DNA of 64,000 nucleotides from Phaseolus vulgaris (lineage: Eukaryota > Streptophyta > Magnoliopsida > Fabales > Fabaceae), in the NCBI RefSeq assembly GCF_000499845.2, contig NC_023758.2, positions 6,805,080 to 6,869,079 on the forward strand, in the 5' to 3' direction. The translations under genes were made by a program, and so were the position numbers. This document shows, in pieces, positions 50,601 to 61,688 of the stretch; the stretch's first letter is position 1, and each line of letters begins with the position of its first letter. The notes below the pieces were generated by a model. The model searched no databases. It saw only the letters and a program-made list of their open reading frames with translations, and had not been told where the DNA came from.

Positions 50601-51022
50601 TCTATTCATTATTGAAACACTTATGATACCTTTGAAAAACCATTTCATGTATTCAAATTGTATTTTGATATGTTTAATACTTCTTTTACAATCTAAGGTC
50701 TATTCATTGATTGAAACACTTATGATATCTTTGAAAAACAATTTCATGTGTTAAAATTGTGTTTTGATTTCTTTAATACTTCTTTCATTTACAATCTAAG
50801 GTTTTATAACCTAGGAAAGTATAAGAAAGTGAATGTTCTGTATAATAATAGTTTAAAAGTATCTTAACTATGGAAAACAAGCGTATTACTTAGCTAAATG
50901 TTTGCAACTTGTTCTTTACGCTATTAACTGAATAAAAACACTTATGATATCTTTGAAATCCAATTTCATGTGTTAAAATTGTGTTTTGATATGTTTAATA
51001 CTTCTTTCATTTACAATCTAAG
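47690..51022 (+). repeat. Mixed 321-, 222- and 419-bp units
   Basis: Lengths are 321, 321, 321, 321, 223, 321, 321, 222, 321, 419, 222. Units ending at 48341 and 48662 are tandem copies sharing CATTAATTG and GTTAATATTG. The unit ending at 48983 has an E-type front joined to a B-type end. The 223-bp unit has one extra A (GTTTAAATAC). The 419-bp unit has TTCATTATTG and CATGTATTC, marks otherwise seen at 25.0 and 27.1 kb. Confidence 0.82.
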
Positions 51023-52264
51023 GTTTTATAACCTAGGAAACTATAAGAAAGTGAATGTTCTGTAGAATAATAGTTTAAAAGAATCTTAACTATGGAAAAC
51101 AAGCGTATTACTTAGCTAAATGTTTGCAACTTGTTCTTTTCACTATTGACTGAATAAAAACACTTATGATATCTTTGAAATCCAATTTCATGTGTTAAAA
51201 TTGTATTTTGATATGTTTAATACTTCTTTTACAATCTTAGTGTATGAATTGATTGAAACACTCATGAATATATTCGAAAAACAATTTCACGTGTTAAAAT
51301 TGTGTTTTCATATATTTTTTACAATCTAAGGTCTATTACTTGATTGAAACACTTATGATACCTTTGAAAAACCATTTCATGTGTTCAAATTGTATTTTGA
51401 TATGTTTAATACTTCTTTTACAATCTAAGGTCTATTCATTGATTGAAACACTTATGATATCTTTGAAAAACAATTTCATGTGTTAAAATTGTGTTTTGAT
51501 TTCTTTAATACTTCTTTCATTTACAATCTAAGGTTTTATAACCTAGGAAACTATAAGAAAGTGAATGTTCTGTATAATAATAGTTTAAAAGTATCTTAAC
51601 TATGGAAAACAAGCGTATTACTTAGCTAAATGTTTGCAACTTGTTCTTTACGCTATTAACTGAATAAAAACACTTATGATATCTTTGAAATCCAATTTCA
51701 TGTGTTAAAATTGTGTTTTGATATGTTTAATACTTCTTTCATTTACAATCTAAGGTTTTATAACCTAGGAAACTATAAGAAAGTGAATGTTCTGTATAAT
51801 AATAGTTTAAAAGTATCTTAACTATGGAGAACAAGCGTATTACTTAGCTAAATGTTTGCAACTTGTTCTTTTCGCTATTAACTGAATGAAAACACTTATG
51901 ATATCTTTGAAAACCAATTTCATGTGTTAAAATTGTGTTTTGATATGTTTAATATTTCTTTTACAATCTTAGTGTATGAATTGATTGAAACACTCATGAA
52001 TATATTCGAAAAACAATTTCACGTGTTAAAATTGTGTTTTCATATATTTTTTACAATCTAAGGTCTATTACTTGATTGAAACACTTATGATACCTTTGAA
52101 AAACCATTTCATGTGTTCAAATTGTATTTTGATATGTTTAATACTTCTTTTACAATCTAAGGTCTATTCATTGATTGAAACACTTATGATATCTTTGAAA
52201 AACAATTTCATGTGTTAAAATTGTGTTTTGAGATGTTTAATACTTCTTTCATTTACAATCTAAG
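51023..52264 (+). repeat. Two extended units separated by one 222-bp unit
   Basis: Lengths are 510, 222, 510. In the first 510-bp unit an A-type front (GAAATCC, CTATTGACTG, TTTAATACTTC) leads into TCTTAGTGTATG and D, so it is an A/A' hybrid. The second is the standard A'-D-E-B form with GGAGAACAAG before it. One B ends GATTTC and the other GAGATG, showing separate origins. Confidence 0.82.
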
Positions 52265-54190
52265 GTTTTATAACCTAGGAAACTATAAGAAAGTGAATGT
52301 TCTGTATAATAATAGTTTGAAAGTATCTTAACTATGGAAAACAAGCGTATTACTTAGCTAAATGTTTGCAACTTGTTCTTTACGCTATTAACTGAATAAA
52401 AACACTTATGATATCGTTGAAATCCAATTTCATGTGTTAAAATTGTATTTTGATATGTTTAATACTTCTTTTACAATCTAAGGTCTATTCATTGATTGAA
52501 ACACTTATGATATCTTTGAAAAACAATTTCATGTGTTAAAATATTGTTTTGATATGTTTAATACTTCTTTCATTTACAATCTAAGGTTTTATAACCTAGG
52601 AAACTATAAGAAAGTGAATGTTCTGTAGAATAATAGTTTAAAAGTATCTTAACTATGGAAAACAAGCGTATTACTTAGCTAAATGTTTGCAACTTGTTCT
52701 TTACGCTATTAACTGAATAAAAACACTTATGATATCTTTGAAAAACAATTTCATGTGTTAAAATTGTGTTTTGAGATGTTTAATACTTCTTTCATTTACA
52801 ATCTAAGGTTTTATAACCTAGGAAACTATAAGAAAGTGAATGTTCTGTAGAATAATAGTTTAAAAGAATCTTAACTATGGAAAACAAGCGTATTACTTAG
52901 CTAAATGTTTGCAACTTGTTCTTTTCACTATTGACTGAATAAAAACACTTATGATATCTTTGAAATCCAATTTCATGTGTTAAAATTGTATTTTGATATG
53001 TTTAATACTTCTTTTACAATCTAAGGTCTATTCATTGATTGAAACACTTATGATACCTTTGAAAAACCATTTCATGTGTTCAAATTGTATTTTGATATGT
53101 TTAATACTTCTTTTACAATCTAAGGTCTATTCATTGATTGAAACACTTATGATATCTTTGAAAAACAATTTCATGTGTTAAAATTGTGTTTTGATTTCTT
53201 TAATACTTCTTTCATTTACAATCTAAGGTTTTATAACCTAGGAAACTATAAGAAAGTGAATGTTCTGTATAATAATAGTTTAAAATTATCTTAACTATGG
53301 AAAACAAGCGTATTACTTAGCTAAATGTTTGCAACTTGTTCTTTACGCTATTAACTGAATAAAAACACTTATGATATCTTTGAAATCCAATTTCATGTGT
53401 TAAAATTGTGTTTTGATATGTTTAATACTTCTTTTACAATCTAAGGTCTATTCATTGATTGAAACACTTATGATATCTTTGAAAAACAATTTCATGTGTT
53501 AAAATATTGTTTTGATATGTTTAATACTTCTTTCATTTACAATCTAAGGTTTTATAACCTAGGAAACTATAAGAAAGTGAATGTTCTGTAGAATAATAGT
53601 TTAAAAGTATCTTAACTATGGAAAACAAGCGTATTACTTAGCTAAATGTTTGCAACTTGTTCTTTACGCTATTAACTGAATAAAAACACTTATGATATCT
53701 TTGAAAAACAATTTCATGTGTTAAAATTGTGTTTTGAGATGTTTAATACTTCTTTCATTTACAATCTAAGGTTTTATAACCTAGGAAACTATAAGAAAGT
53801 GAATGTTCTGTAGAATAATAGTTTAAAAGAATCTTAACTATGGAAAACAAGCGTATTACTTAGCTAAATGTTTGCAACTTGTTCTTTTCACTATTGACTG
53901 AATAAAAACACTTATGATATCTTTGAAATCCAATTTCTTGTGTTAAAATTGTATTTTGATATGTTTAATACTTCTTTTACAATCTAAGGTCTATTCATTG
54001 ATTGAAACACTTATGATACCTTTGAAAAACCATTTCATGTGTTCAAATTGTATTTTGATATGTTTAATACTTCTTTTACAATCTAAGGTCTATTCATTGA
54101 TTGAAACACTTATGATATCTTTGAAAAACAATTTCATGTGTTAAAATTGTGTTTTGATTTCTTTAATACTTCTTTCATTTACAATCTAAG
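52265..54190 (+). repeat. 963-bp three-unit duplication (321+222+420)
   Basis: The two copies begin at 52265 and 53228, and each has units of 321, 222 and 420 bp. They share AAAATATTG in the 321-bp unit, a distinctive 222-bp unit in which C runs straight into GAAAAACAATTTC, and TTTAAAATTATC just beyond the 420-bp unit (53283 and 54246). The 321-bp A fronts differ (CGTTG only in the first), and the second copy has CAATTTCTTG near 53.93 kb. Confidence 0.86.
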
Positions 54191-57100
54191 GTTTTATAAC
54201 CTAGGAAACTATAAGAAAGTGAATGTTCTGTATAATAATAGTTTAAAATTATCTTAACTATGGAAAACAAGCGTATTACTTAGCTAAATGTTTGCAACTT
54301 GTTCTTTACGCTATTAACTGAATAAAAACACTTATGATATCTTTGAAATCCAATTTCATGTGTTAAAATTGTGTTTTGATATGTTTAATACTTCTTTCAT
54401 TTACAATCTAAGGTTTTATAACCTAGGAAACTATAAGAAAGTGAATGTTCTGTATAATAATAGTTTAAAAGTATCTTAACTATGGAGAACAAGCGTATTA
54501 CTTAGCTAAATGTTTGCAACTTGTTCTTTTCGCTATTAACTGAATGAAAACACTTATGATATCTTTGAAAACCAATTTCATGTGTTAAAATTGTGTTTTG
54601 ATATGTTTAATATTTCTTTTACAATCTTAGTGTATGAATTGATTGAAACACTCATGAATATATTCGAAAAACAATTTCACGTGTTAAAATTGTGTTTTCA
54701 TATATTTTTTACAATCTAAGGTCTATTACTTGATTGAAACACTTATGATACCTTTGAAAAACCATTTCATGTGTTCAAATTGTATTTTGATATGTTTAAT
54801 ACTTCTTTTACAATCTAAGGTCTATTCATTGATTGAAACACTTATGATATCTTTGAAAAACAATTTCATGTGTTAAAATTGTGTTTTGAGATGTTTAATA
54901 CTTCTTTCATTTACAATCTAAGGTTTTATAACCTAGGAAACTATAAGAAAGTGAATGTTCTGTATAATAATAGTTTAAAAGTATCTTAACTATGGAAAAC
55001 AAGCGTATTACTTAGCTAAATGTTTGCAACTTGTTCTTTACGCTATTAACTGAATAAAAACACTTATGATATCGTTGAAATCCAATTTCATGTGTTAAAA
55101 TTGTATTTTGATATGTTTAATACTTCTTTTACAATCTAAGGTCTATTCATTGATTGAAACACTTATGATATCTTTGAAAAACAATTTCATGTGTTAAAAT
55201 ATTGTTTTGATATGTTTAATACTTCTTTCATTTACAATCTAAGGTTTTATAACCTAGGAAACTATAAGAAAGTGAATGTTCTGTAGAATAATAGTTTAAA
55301 AGTATCTTAACTATGGAAAACAAGCGTATTACTTAGCTAAATGTTTGCAACTTGTTCTTTACGCTATTAACTGAATAAAAACACTTATGATATCTTTGAA
55401 ATCCAATTTCATGTGTTAAAATTGTGTTTTGATATGTTTAATACTTCTTTCATTTACAATCTAAGGTTTTATAACCTAGGAAACTATAAGAAAGTGAATG
55501 TTCTGTAGAATAATAGTTTAAAAGAATCTTAACTATGGAAAACAAGCGTATTACTTAGCTAAATGTTTGCAACTTGTTCTTTTCACTATTGACTGAATAA
55601 AAACACTTATGATATCTTTGAAATCCAATTTCATGTGTTAAAATTGTATTTTGATATGTTTAATACTTCTTTTACAATCTAAGGTCTATTCATTGATTGA
55701 AACACTTATGATACCTTTGAAAAACCATTTCATGTGTTCAAATTGTATTTTGATATGTTTAATACTTCTTTTACAATCTAAGGTCTATTCATTGATTGAA
55801 ACACTTATGATATCTTTGAAAAACAATTTCATGTGTTAAAATTGTGTTTTGATTTCTTTAATACTTCTTTCATTTACAATCTAAGGTTTTATAACCTAGG
55901 AAACTATAAGAAAGTGAATGTTCTGTATAATAATAGTTTAAAAGTATCTTAACTATGGAAAACAAGCGTATTACTTAGATAAATGTTTGCAACTTGTTCT
56001 TTACGCTATTAACTGAATAAAAACACTTATGATATCTTTGAAATCCAATTTCATGTGTTAAAATTGTGTTTTGATATGTTTAAATACTTCTTTCATTTAC
56101 AATCTAAGGTTTTATAACCTAGGAAACTATAAGAAAGTGAATGTTCTGTATAATAATAGTTTAAAAGTATCTTAACTATGGAAAACAAGCGTATTACTTA
56201 GCTAAATGTTTGCAACTTGTTCTTTACGCTATTAACTGAATAAAAACACTTATGATATCGTTGAAATCCAATTTCATGTGTTAAAATTGTATTTTGATAT
56301 GTTTAATACTTCTTTTACAATCTAAGGTCTATTCATTGATTGAAACACTTATGATATCTTTGAAAAACAATTTCATGTGTTAAAATTGTGTTTTGAGATG
56401 TTTAATACTTCTTTCATTTACAATCTAAGGTTTTATAACCTAGGAAACTATAAGAAAGTGAATGTTCTGTATAATAATAGTTTAAAAGTATCTTAACTAT
56501 GGAAAACAAGCGTATTACTTAGCTAAATGTTTGCAACTTGTTATTTACGCTATTAACTGAATAAAAACACATGATATCGTTGAAATCCAATTTCATGTGT
56601 TAAAATTGTATTTTGATATGTTTAATACTTCTTTTACAATCTAAGGTCTATTCATTGATTGAAACACTTATGATATCTTTGAAAAACAATTTCATGTGTT
56701 AAAATTGTGTTTTGATATGTTTAATACTTCTTTCATTTACAATCTAAGGTTTTATAACCTAGGAAACTATAAGAAAGTGAATGTTCTGTAGAATAATAGT
56801 TTAAAAGTATCTTAACTATGGAAAACAAGCGTATTACTTAGCTAAATGTTTGCAACTTGTTCTTTTCACTATTGACTGAATAAAAACACTTATGATATCT
56901 TTGAAATCCAATTTCATGTGTTAAAATTGTATTTTGATATGTTTAATACTTCTTTTACAATCTAAGGTCTATTCATTGATTGAAACACTTATGATACCTT
57001 TGAAAAACCATTTCATGTGTTCAAATTGTATTTTGATATGTTTAATACTTCTTTTACAATCTAAGGTCTATTCATTGATTGAAACACTTATGATATCTTT

Positions 57101-57391
57101 GAAAAACAATTTCATGTGTTAAAATTGTGTTTTGATTTCTTTAATACTTCTTTCATTTACAATCTTAGGTTTTATAACCTAGGAAACTATAAGAAAGTGA
57201 ATGTTCTGTATAATAATAGTTTAAAAGTATCTTAACTATGGAAAACAAGCGTATTACTTAGCTAAATGTTTGCAACTTGTTCTTTACGCTATTAACTGAA
57301 TAAAAACACTTATGATATCTTTGAAATCCAATTTCATGTGTTAAAATTGTGTTTTGATATGTTTAAATACTTCTTTCATTTACAATCTAAG
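54191..57391 (+). repeat. Partial seven-unit pattern and mixed units
   Basis: Lengths are 222, 510, 321, 222, 420, 223, 321, 319, 420, 223. With the two units before it, the order 222, 420, 222, 510, 321, 222, 420, 222 follows the 2337-bp HOR for about one turn. The 319-bp unit lacks two bases (AACACATGATATCG near 56.57 kb). Two 223-bp units carry GTTTAAATAC. Near 57.16 kb the B end reads AATCTTAGG. Confidence 0.8.
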
Positions 57392-57910
57392 GTTTTATAA
57401 CCTAGGAAACTATAAGAAAGTGAATGTTCTGTATAATAATAGTTTAAAAGTATCTTAACTATGGAAAACAAGCGTATTACTTAGCTAAATGTTTGCAACT
57501 TGTTCTTTACGCTATTAACTGAATAAAAACACGTATGATATCGTTGAAATCCAATTTCATGTGTTAAAATTGTATTTTGATATGTTTAATACTTCTTTTA
57601 CAATCTAAGGTCTATTCATTGATTGAAACACTTATGATACCTTTGAAAAACCATTTCATGTGTTCAAATTGTATTTTGATATGTTTAATACTTCTTTTAC
57701 AATCTAAGGTCTATTCATTGATTGAAACACTTATGATACCTTTGAAAAACCATTTCATGTGTTCAAATTGTATTTTGATATGTTTAATACTTCTTTTACA
57801 ATCTAAGGTCTATTCATTGATTGAAACACTTATGATAACTTTGAAAAACAATTTCATGTGTTAAAATTGTGTTTTGATTTCTTTAATACTTCTTTCATTT
57901 ACAATCTAAG
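57392..57910 (+). repeat. 519-bp unit C-A-E-E-B
   Basis: Core spacing 57401-57920 is 519, equal to 321 plus two 99-bp subunits. The two E modules are near-identical neighbours (GATACCTTTGAAAAACC near 57.64 and 57.74 kb), and B has GATAACTTTG. This is the clearest recent tandem duplication of a single 99-bp subunit. It creates a 95-codon open frame (57577-57864) made of repeated 33-residue segments, which is not evidence of a gene. Confidence 0.9.
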
Positions 57911-60900
57911 GTTTTATAACCTAGGAAACTATAAGAAAGTGAATGTTCTGTATAATAATAGTTTAAAAGTATCTTAACTATGGAAAACAAGCGTATTACT
58001 TAGCTAAATGTTTGCAACTTGTTCTTTACGCTATTAACTGAATAAAAACACTTATGATATCTTTGAAATCCAATTTCATGTGTTAAAATTGTGTTTTGAT
58101 ATGTTTAATACTTCTTTCATTTACAATCTAAGGTTTTATAACCTAGGAAACTATAAGAAAGTGAATGTTCTGTATAATAATAGTTTAAAAGTATCTTAAC
58201 TATGGAGAACAAGCGCATTACTTAGCTAAATGTTTGCAACTTGTTCTTTTCGCTATTAACTGAATGAAAACACTTATGATATCTTTGAAAACCAATTTCA
58301 TGTGTTAAAATTGTGTTTTGATATGTTTAATATTTCTTTTACAATCGTAGTGTATGAATTGATTGAAACACTCATGAATATATTCGAAAAACAATTTCAC
58401 GTGTTAAAATTGTGTTTTCATATATTTTTTACAATCTAAGGTCTATTACTTGATTGAAACACTTATGATACCTTTGAAAAACCATTTCATGTGTTCAAAT
58501 TGTATTTTGATATGTTTAATACTTCTTTTACAATCTAAGGTCTATTCATTGATTGAAACACTTATGATATCTTTGAAAAACAATTTCATGTGTTAAAATT
58601 GTGTTTTGATTTCTTTAATACTTCTTTCATTTACAATCTAAGGTTTTATAACCTAGGAAACTATAAGAAAGTGAATGTTCTGTATAATAATAGTTTAAAA
58701 GTATCTTAACTATGGAAAACAAGCGTATTACTTAGCTAAATGTTTGCAACTTGTTCTTTTCACTATTGACTGAATAAAAACACTTATGATATCTTTGAAA
58801 TCCAATTTCATGTGTTAAAATTGTATTTTGATATGTTTAATACTTCTTTTACAATCTAAGGTCTATTCATTGAGTGAAACACTTATGATATCTTTGAAAA
58901 ACAATTTCATGTGTTAAAATTGTGTTTTGATATGTTTAATACTTCTTTCATTTACAATCTAAGGTTTTATAACCTAGGAAACTATAAGAAAGTGAATGTT
59001 CTGTAGAATAATAGTTTAAAAGAATCTTAACTATGGAAAACAAGCGTATTACTTAGCTAAATGTTTGCAACTTGTTCTTTTCACTATTGACTGAATAAAA
59101 ACACTTATGATATCTTTGAAATCCAATTTCATGTGTTAAAATTGTATTTTGATATGTTTAATACTTCTTTTACAATCTAAGGTCTATTCATTGAGTGAAA
59201 CACTTATGATATCTTTGAAAAACAATTTCATGTGTTAAAATTGTGTTTTGATATGTTTAATACTTCTTTCATTTACAATCTAAGGTTTTATAACCTAGGA
59301 AACTATAAGAAAGTGAATGTTCTGTAGAATAATAGTTTAAAAGTATCTTAACTATGGAAAACAAGCGTATTACTTAGCTAAATGTTTGCAACTTGTTCTT
59401 TACGCTATTAACTGAATAAAAACACTTATGATATCTTTGAAATCCAATTTCATGTGTTAAAATTGTATTTTGATATGTGTAATACTTCTTTTACAATCTA
59501 AGGTCTATTCATTAATTGAAACACTTATGATATCTTTGAAAAACAATTTCATGTGTTAATATTGTGTTTTGATATGTTTAATACTTCTTTCATTTACAAT
59601 CTAAGGTTTTATAACCTAGGAAACTATAAGAAAGTGAATGTTCTGTAGAATAATAGTTTAAAAGTATCTTAACTATGGAAAACAAGCGTATTACTTAGCT
59701 AAATGTTTGCACCTTGTTCTTTTCACTATTGACTGAATAAAAACACTTATGATATCTTTGAAATCCAATTTCATGTGTTAAAATTGTATTTTGATATGTT
59801 TAATACTTCTTTTACAATCTAAGGTCTATTCATTGATTGAAACACTTATGATACCTTTGAAAAACCATTTCATGTGTTCAAATTGTATTTTGATATGTTT
59901 AATACTTCTTTTACAATCTAAGGTCTATTCATTGATTGAAACACTTATGATATCTTTGAAAAACAATTTCATGTGTTAAAATTGTGTTTTGATTTCTTTA
60001 ATACTTCTTTCATTTACAATCTAAGGTTTTATAACCTAGGAAACTATAAGAAAGTGAATGTTCTGTATAATAATAGTTTAAAAGTATCTTAACTATGGAA
60101 AACAAGCGTATTACTTAACTAAATGTTTGCAACTTGTTCTTTACGCTATTAACTGAATAAAAACACTTATGATATCTTTGAAATCCAATTTCATGTGTTA
60201 AAATTGTGTTTTGATATGTTTAAATACTTCTTTCATTTACAATCTAAGGTTTTATAACCTAGGAAACTATAAGAAAGTGAATGTTCTGTATAATAATAGT
60301 TTAAAAGTATCTTAACTATGGAAAACAAGCGTATTACTTAGCTAAATGTTTGCAACTTGTTCTTTGCGCTATTAACTGAATAAAAACACTTATGATATCG
60401 TTGAAATCCAATTTCATGTGTTAAAATTGTATTTTGATATGTTTAATACTTCTTTTACAATCTAAGGTCTATTCATTGATTGAAACACTTATGATATCTT
60501 TGAAAAACAATTTCATGTGTTAAAATTGTGTTTTGATATGTTTAATACTTCTTTCATTTACAATCTAAGGTTTTATAACCTAGGAAACTATAAGAAAGTG
60601 AATGTTCTGTATAATAATAGTTTAAAAGTATCTTAACTATGGAGAACAAGCGTATTACTTAGCTAAATGTTTGCAACTTGTTCTTTTCGCTATTAACTGA
60701 ATGAAAACACTTATGATATCTTTGAAAACCAATTTCATGTGTTAAAATTGTGTTTTGATATGTTTAATATTTCTTTTACAGTCTTAGTGTATGAATTGAT
60801 TGAAACACTCATGAATATATTCGAAAAACAATTTCACGTGTTAAAATTGTGTTTTCATATATTTTTTACAATCTAAGGTCTATTACTTGATTGAAACACT

Positions 60901-61079
60901 TATGATACCTTTGAAAAACCATTTCATGTGTTCAAATTGTATTTTGATATGTTTAATACTTCTTTTACAATCTAAGGTCTATTCATTGATTGAAACACTT
61001 ATGATATCTTTGAAAAACAATTTCATGTGTTAAAATTGTGTTTTGAGATGTTTAATACTTCTTTCATTTACAATCTAAG
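57911..61079 (+). repeat. Mixed units with a 321-bp tandem duplication
   Basis: Lengths are 222, 510, 321, 321, 321, 420, 223, 321, 510. Neighbouring units 58643-58963 and 58964-59284 both read CATTGAGTG, a mark seen nowhere else, so one copied the other. The unit ending at 59615 carries CATTAATTG and GTTAATATTG as at 48.2-48.6 kb. Private changes include CAAGCGCATTAC near 58.21 kb and TTTGCGCTATT near 60.36 kb. Confidence 0.82.
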
Positions 61080-61688
61080 GTTTTATAACCTAGGAAACTA
61101 TAAGAAAGTGAATGTTCTGTATAATAATAGTTTAAAAGTATCTTAACTATGGAAAACAAGCGTATTACTTAGCTAAATGTTTGCAACTTGTTCTTTACGC
61201 TATTAAATGAATAAAAACACTTATGATATCGTTGAAATCCAATTTCATGTGTTAAAATTGTATTTTGATATGTTTAATACTTCTTTTACAATCTAAGGTC
61301 TATTCATTGATTGAAACACTTATGATATCTTTGAAAAACAATTTCATGTGTTAAAATTGTGTTTTGATATGTTTAATATTTCTTTTACAATCTTAGTGTA
61401 TGAATTGATTGAAACACTCATGAATATATTCGAAAAACAATTTCACGTGTTAAAATTGTGTTTTCATATATTTTTTACAATCTAAGGTCTATTACTTGAT
61501 TGAAACACTTATGATACCTTTGAAAAACCATTTCATGTGTTCAAATTGTATTTTCATATGTTTAATACTTCTTTTACAATCTAAGGTCTATTCATTGATT
61601 GAAACACTTATGATATCTTTGAAAAACAATTTCATGTGTTAAAATTGTGTTTTGATTTCTTTAATACTTCTTTCATTTACAATCTAAG
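61080..61688 (+). repeat. 609-bp unit with five subunits (longest in window)
   Basis: Core spacing 61089-61698 is 609, equal to 510 plus 99. After C comes A (CGTTG type), then a subunit with a B-like front and an A'-like end (TTTAATATTTC and AATCTTAG), then D with CACGTG, E and B. Module D therefore follows a chimeric second subunit. E has TTTTCATATG in place of TTTTGATATG. Confidence 0.88.

Noticed and set aside
57577..57864. 95-codon open frame, and many 62-codon frames of the same type (for example 41086-41274, 43423-43611)
   Set aside because: They arise because A and E are 99 bp, so 33-residue segments stay in frame. They start and stop inside repeat modules, change with module number, and recur in every unit of that type. 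No coding signal is seen.
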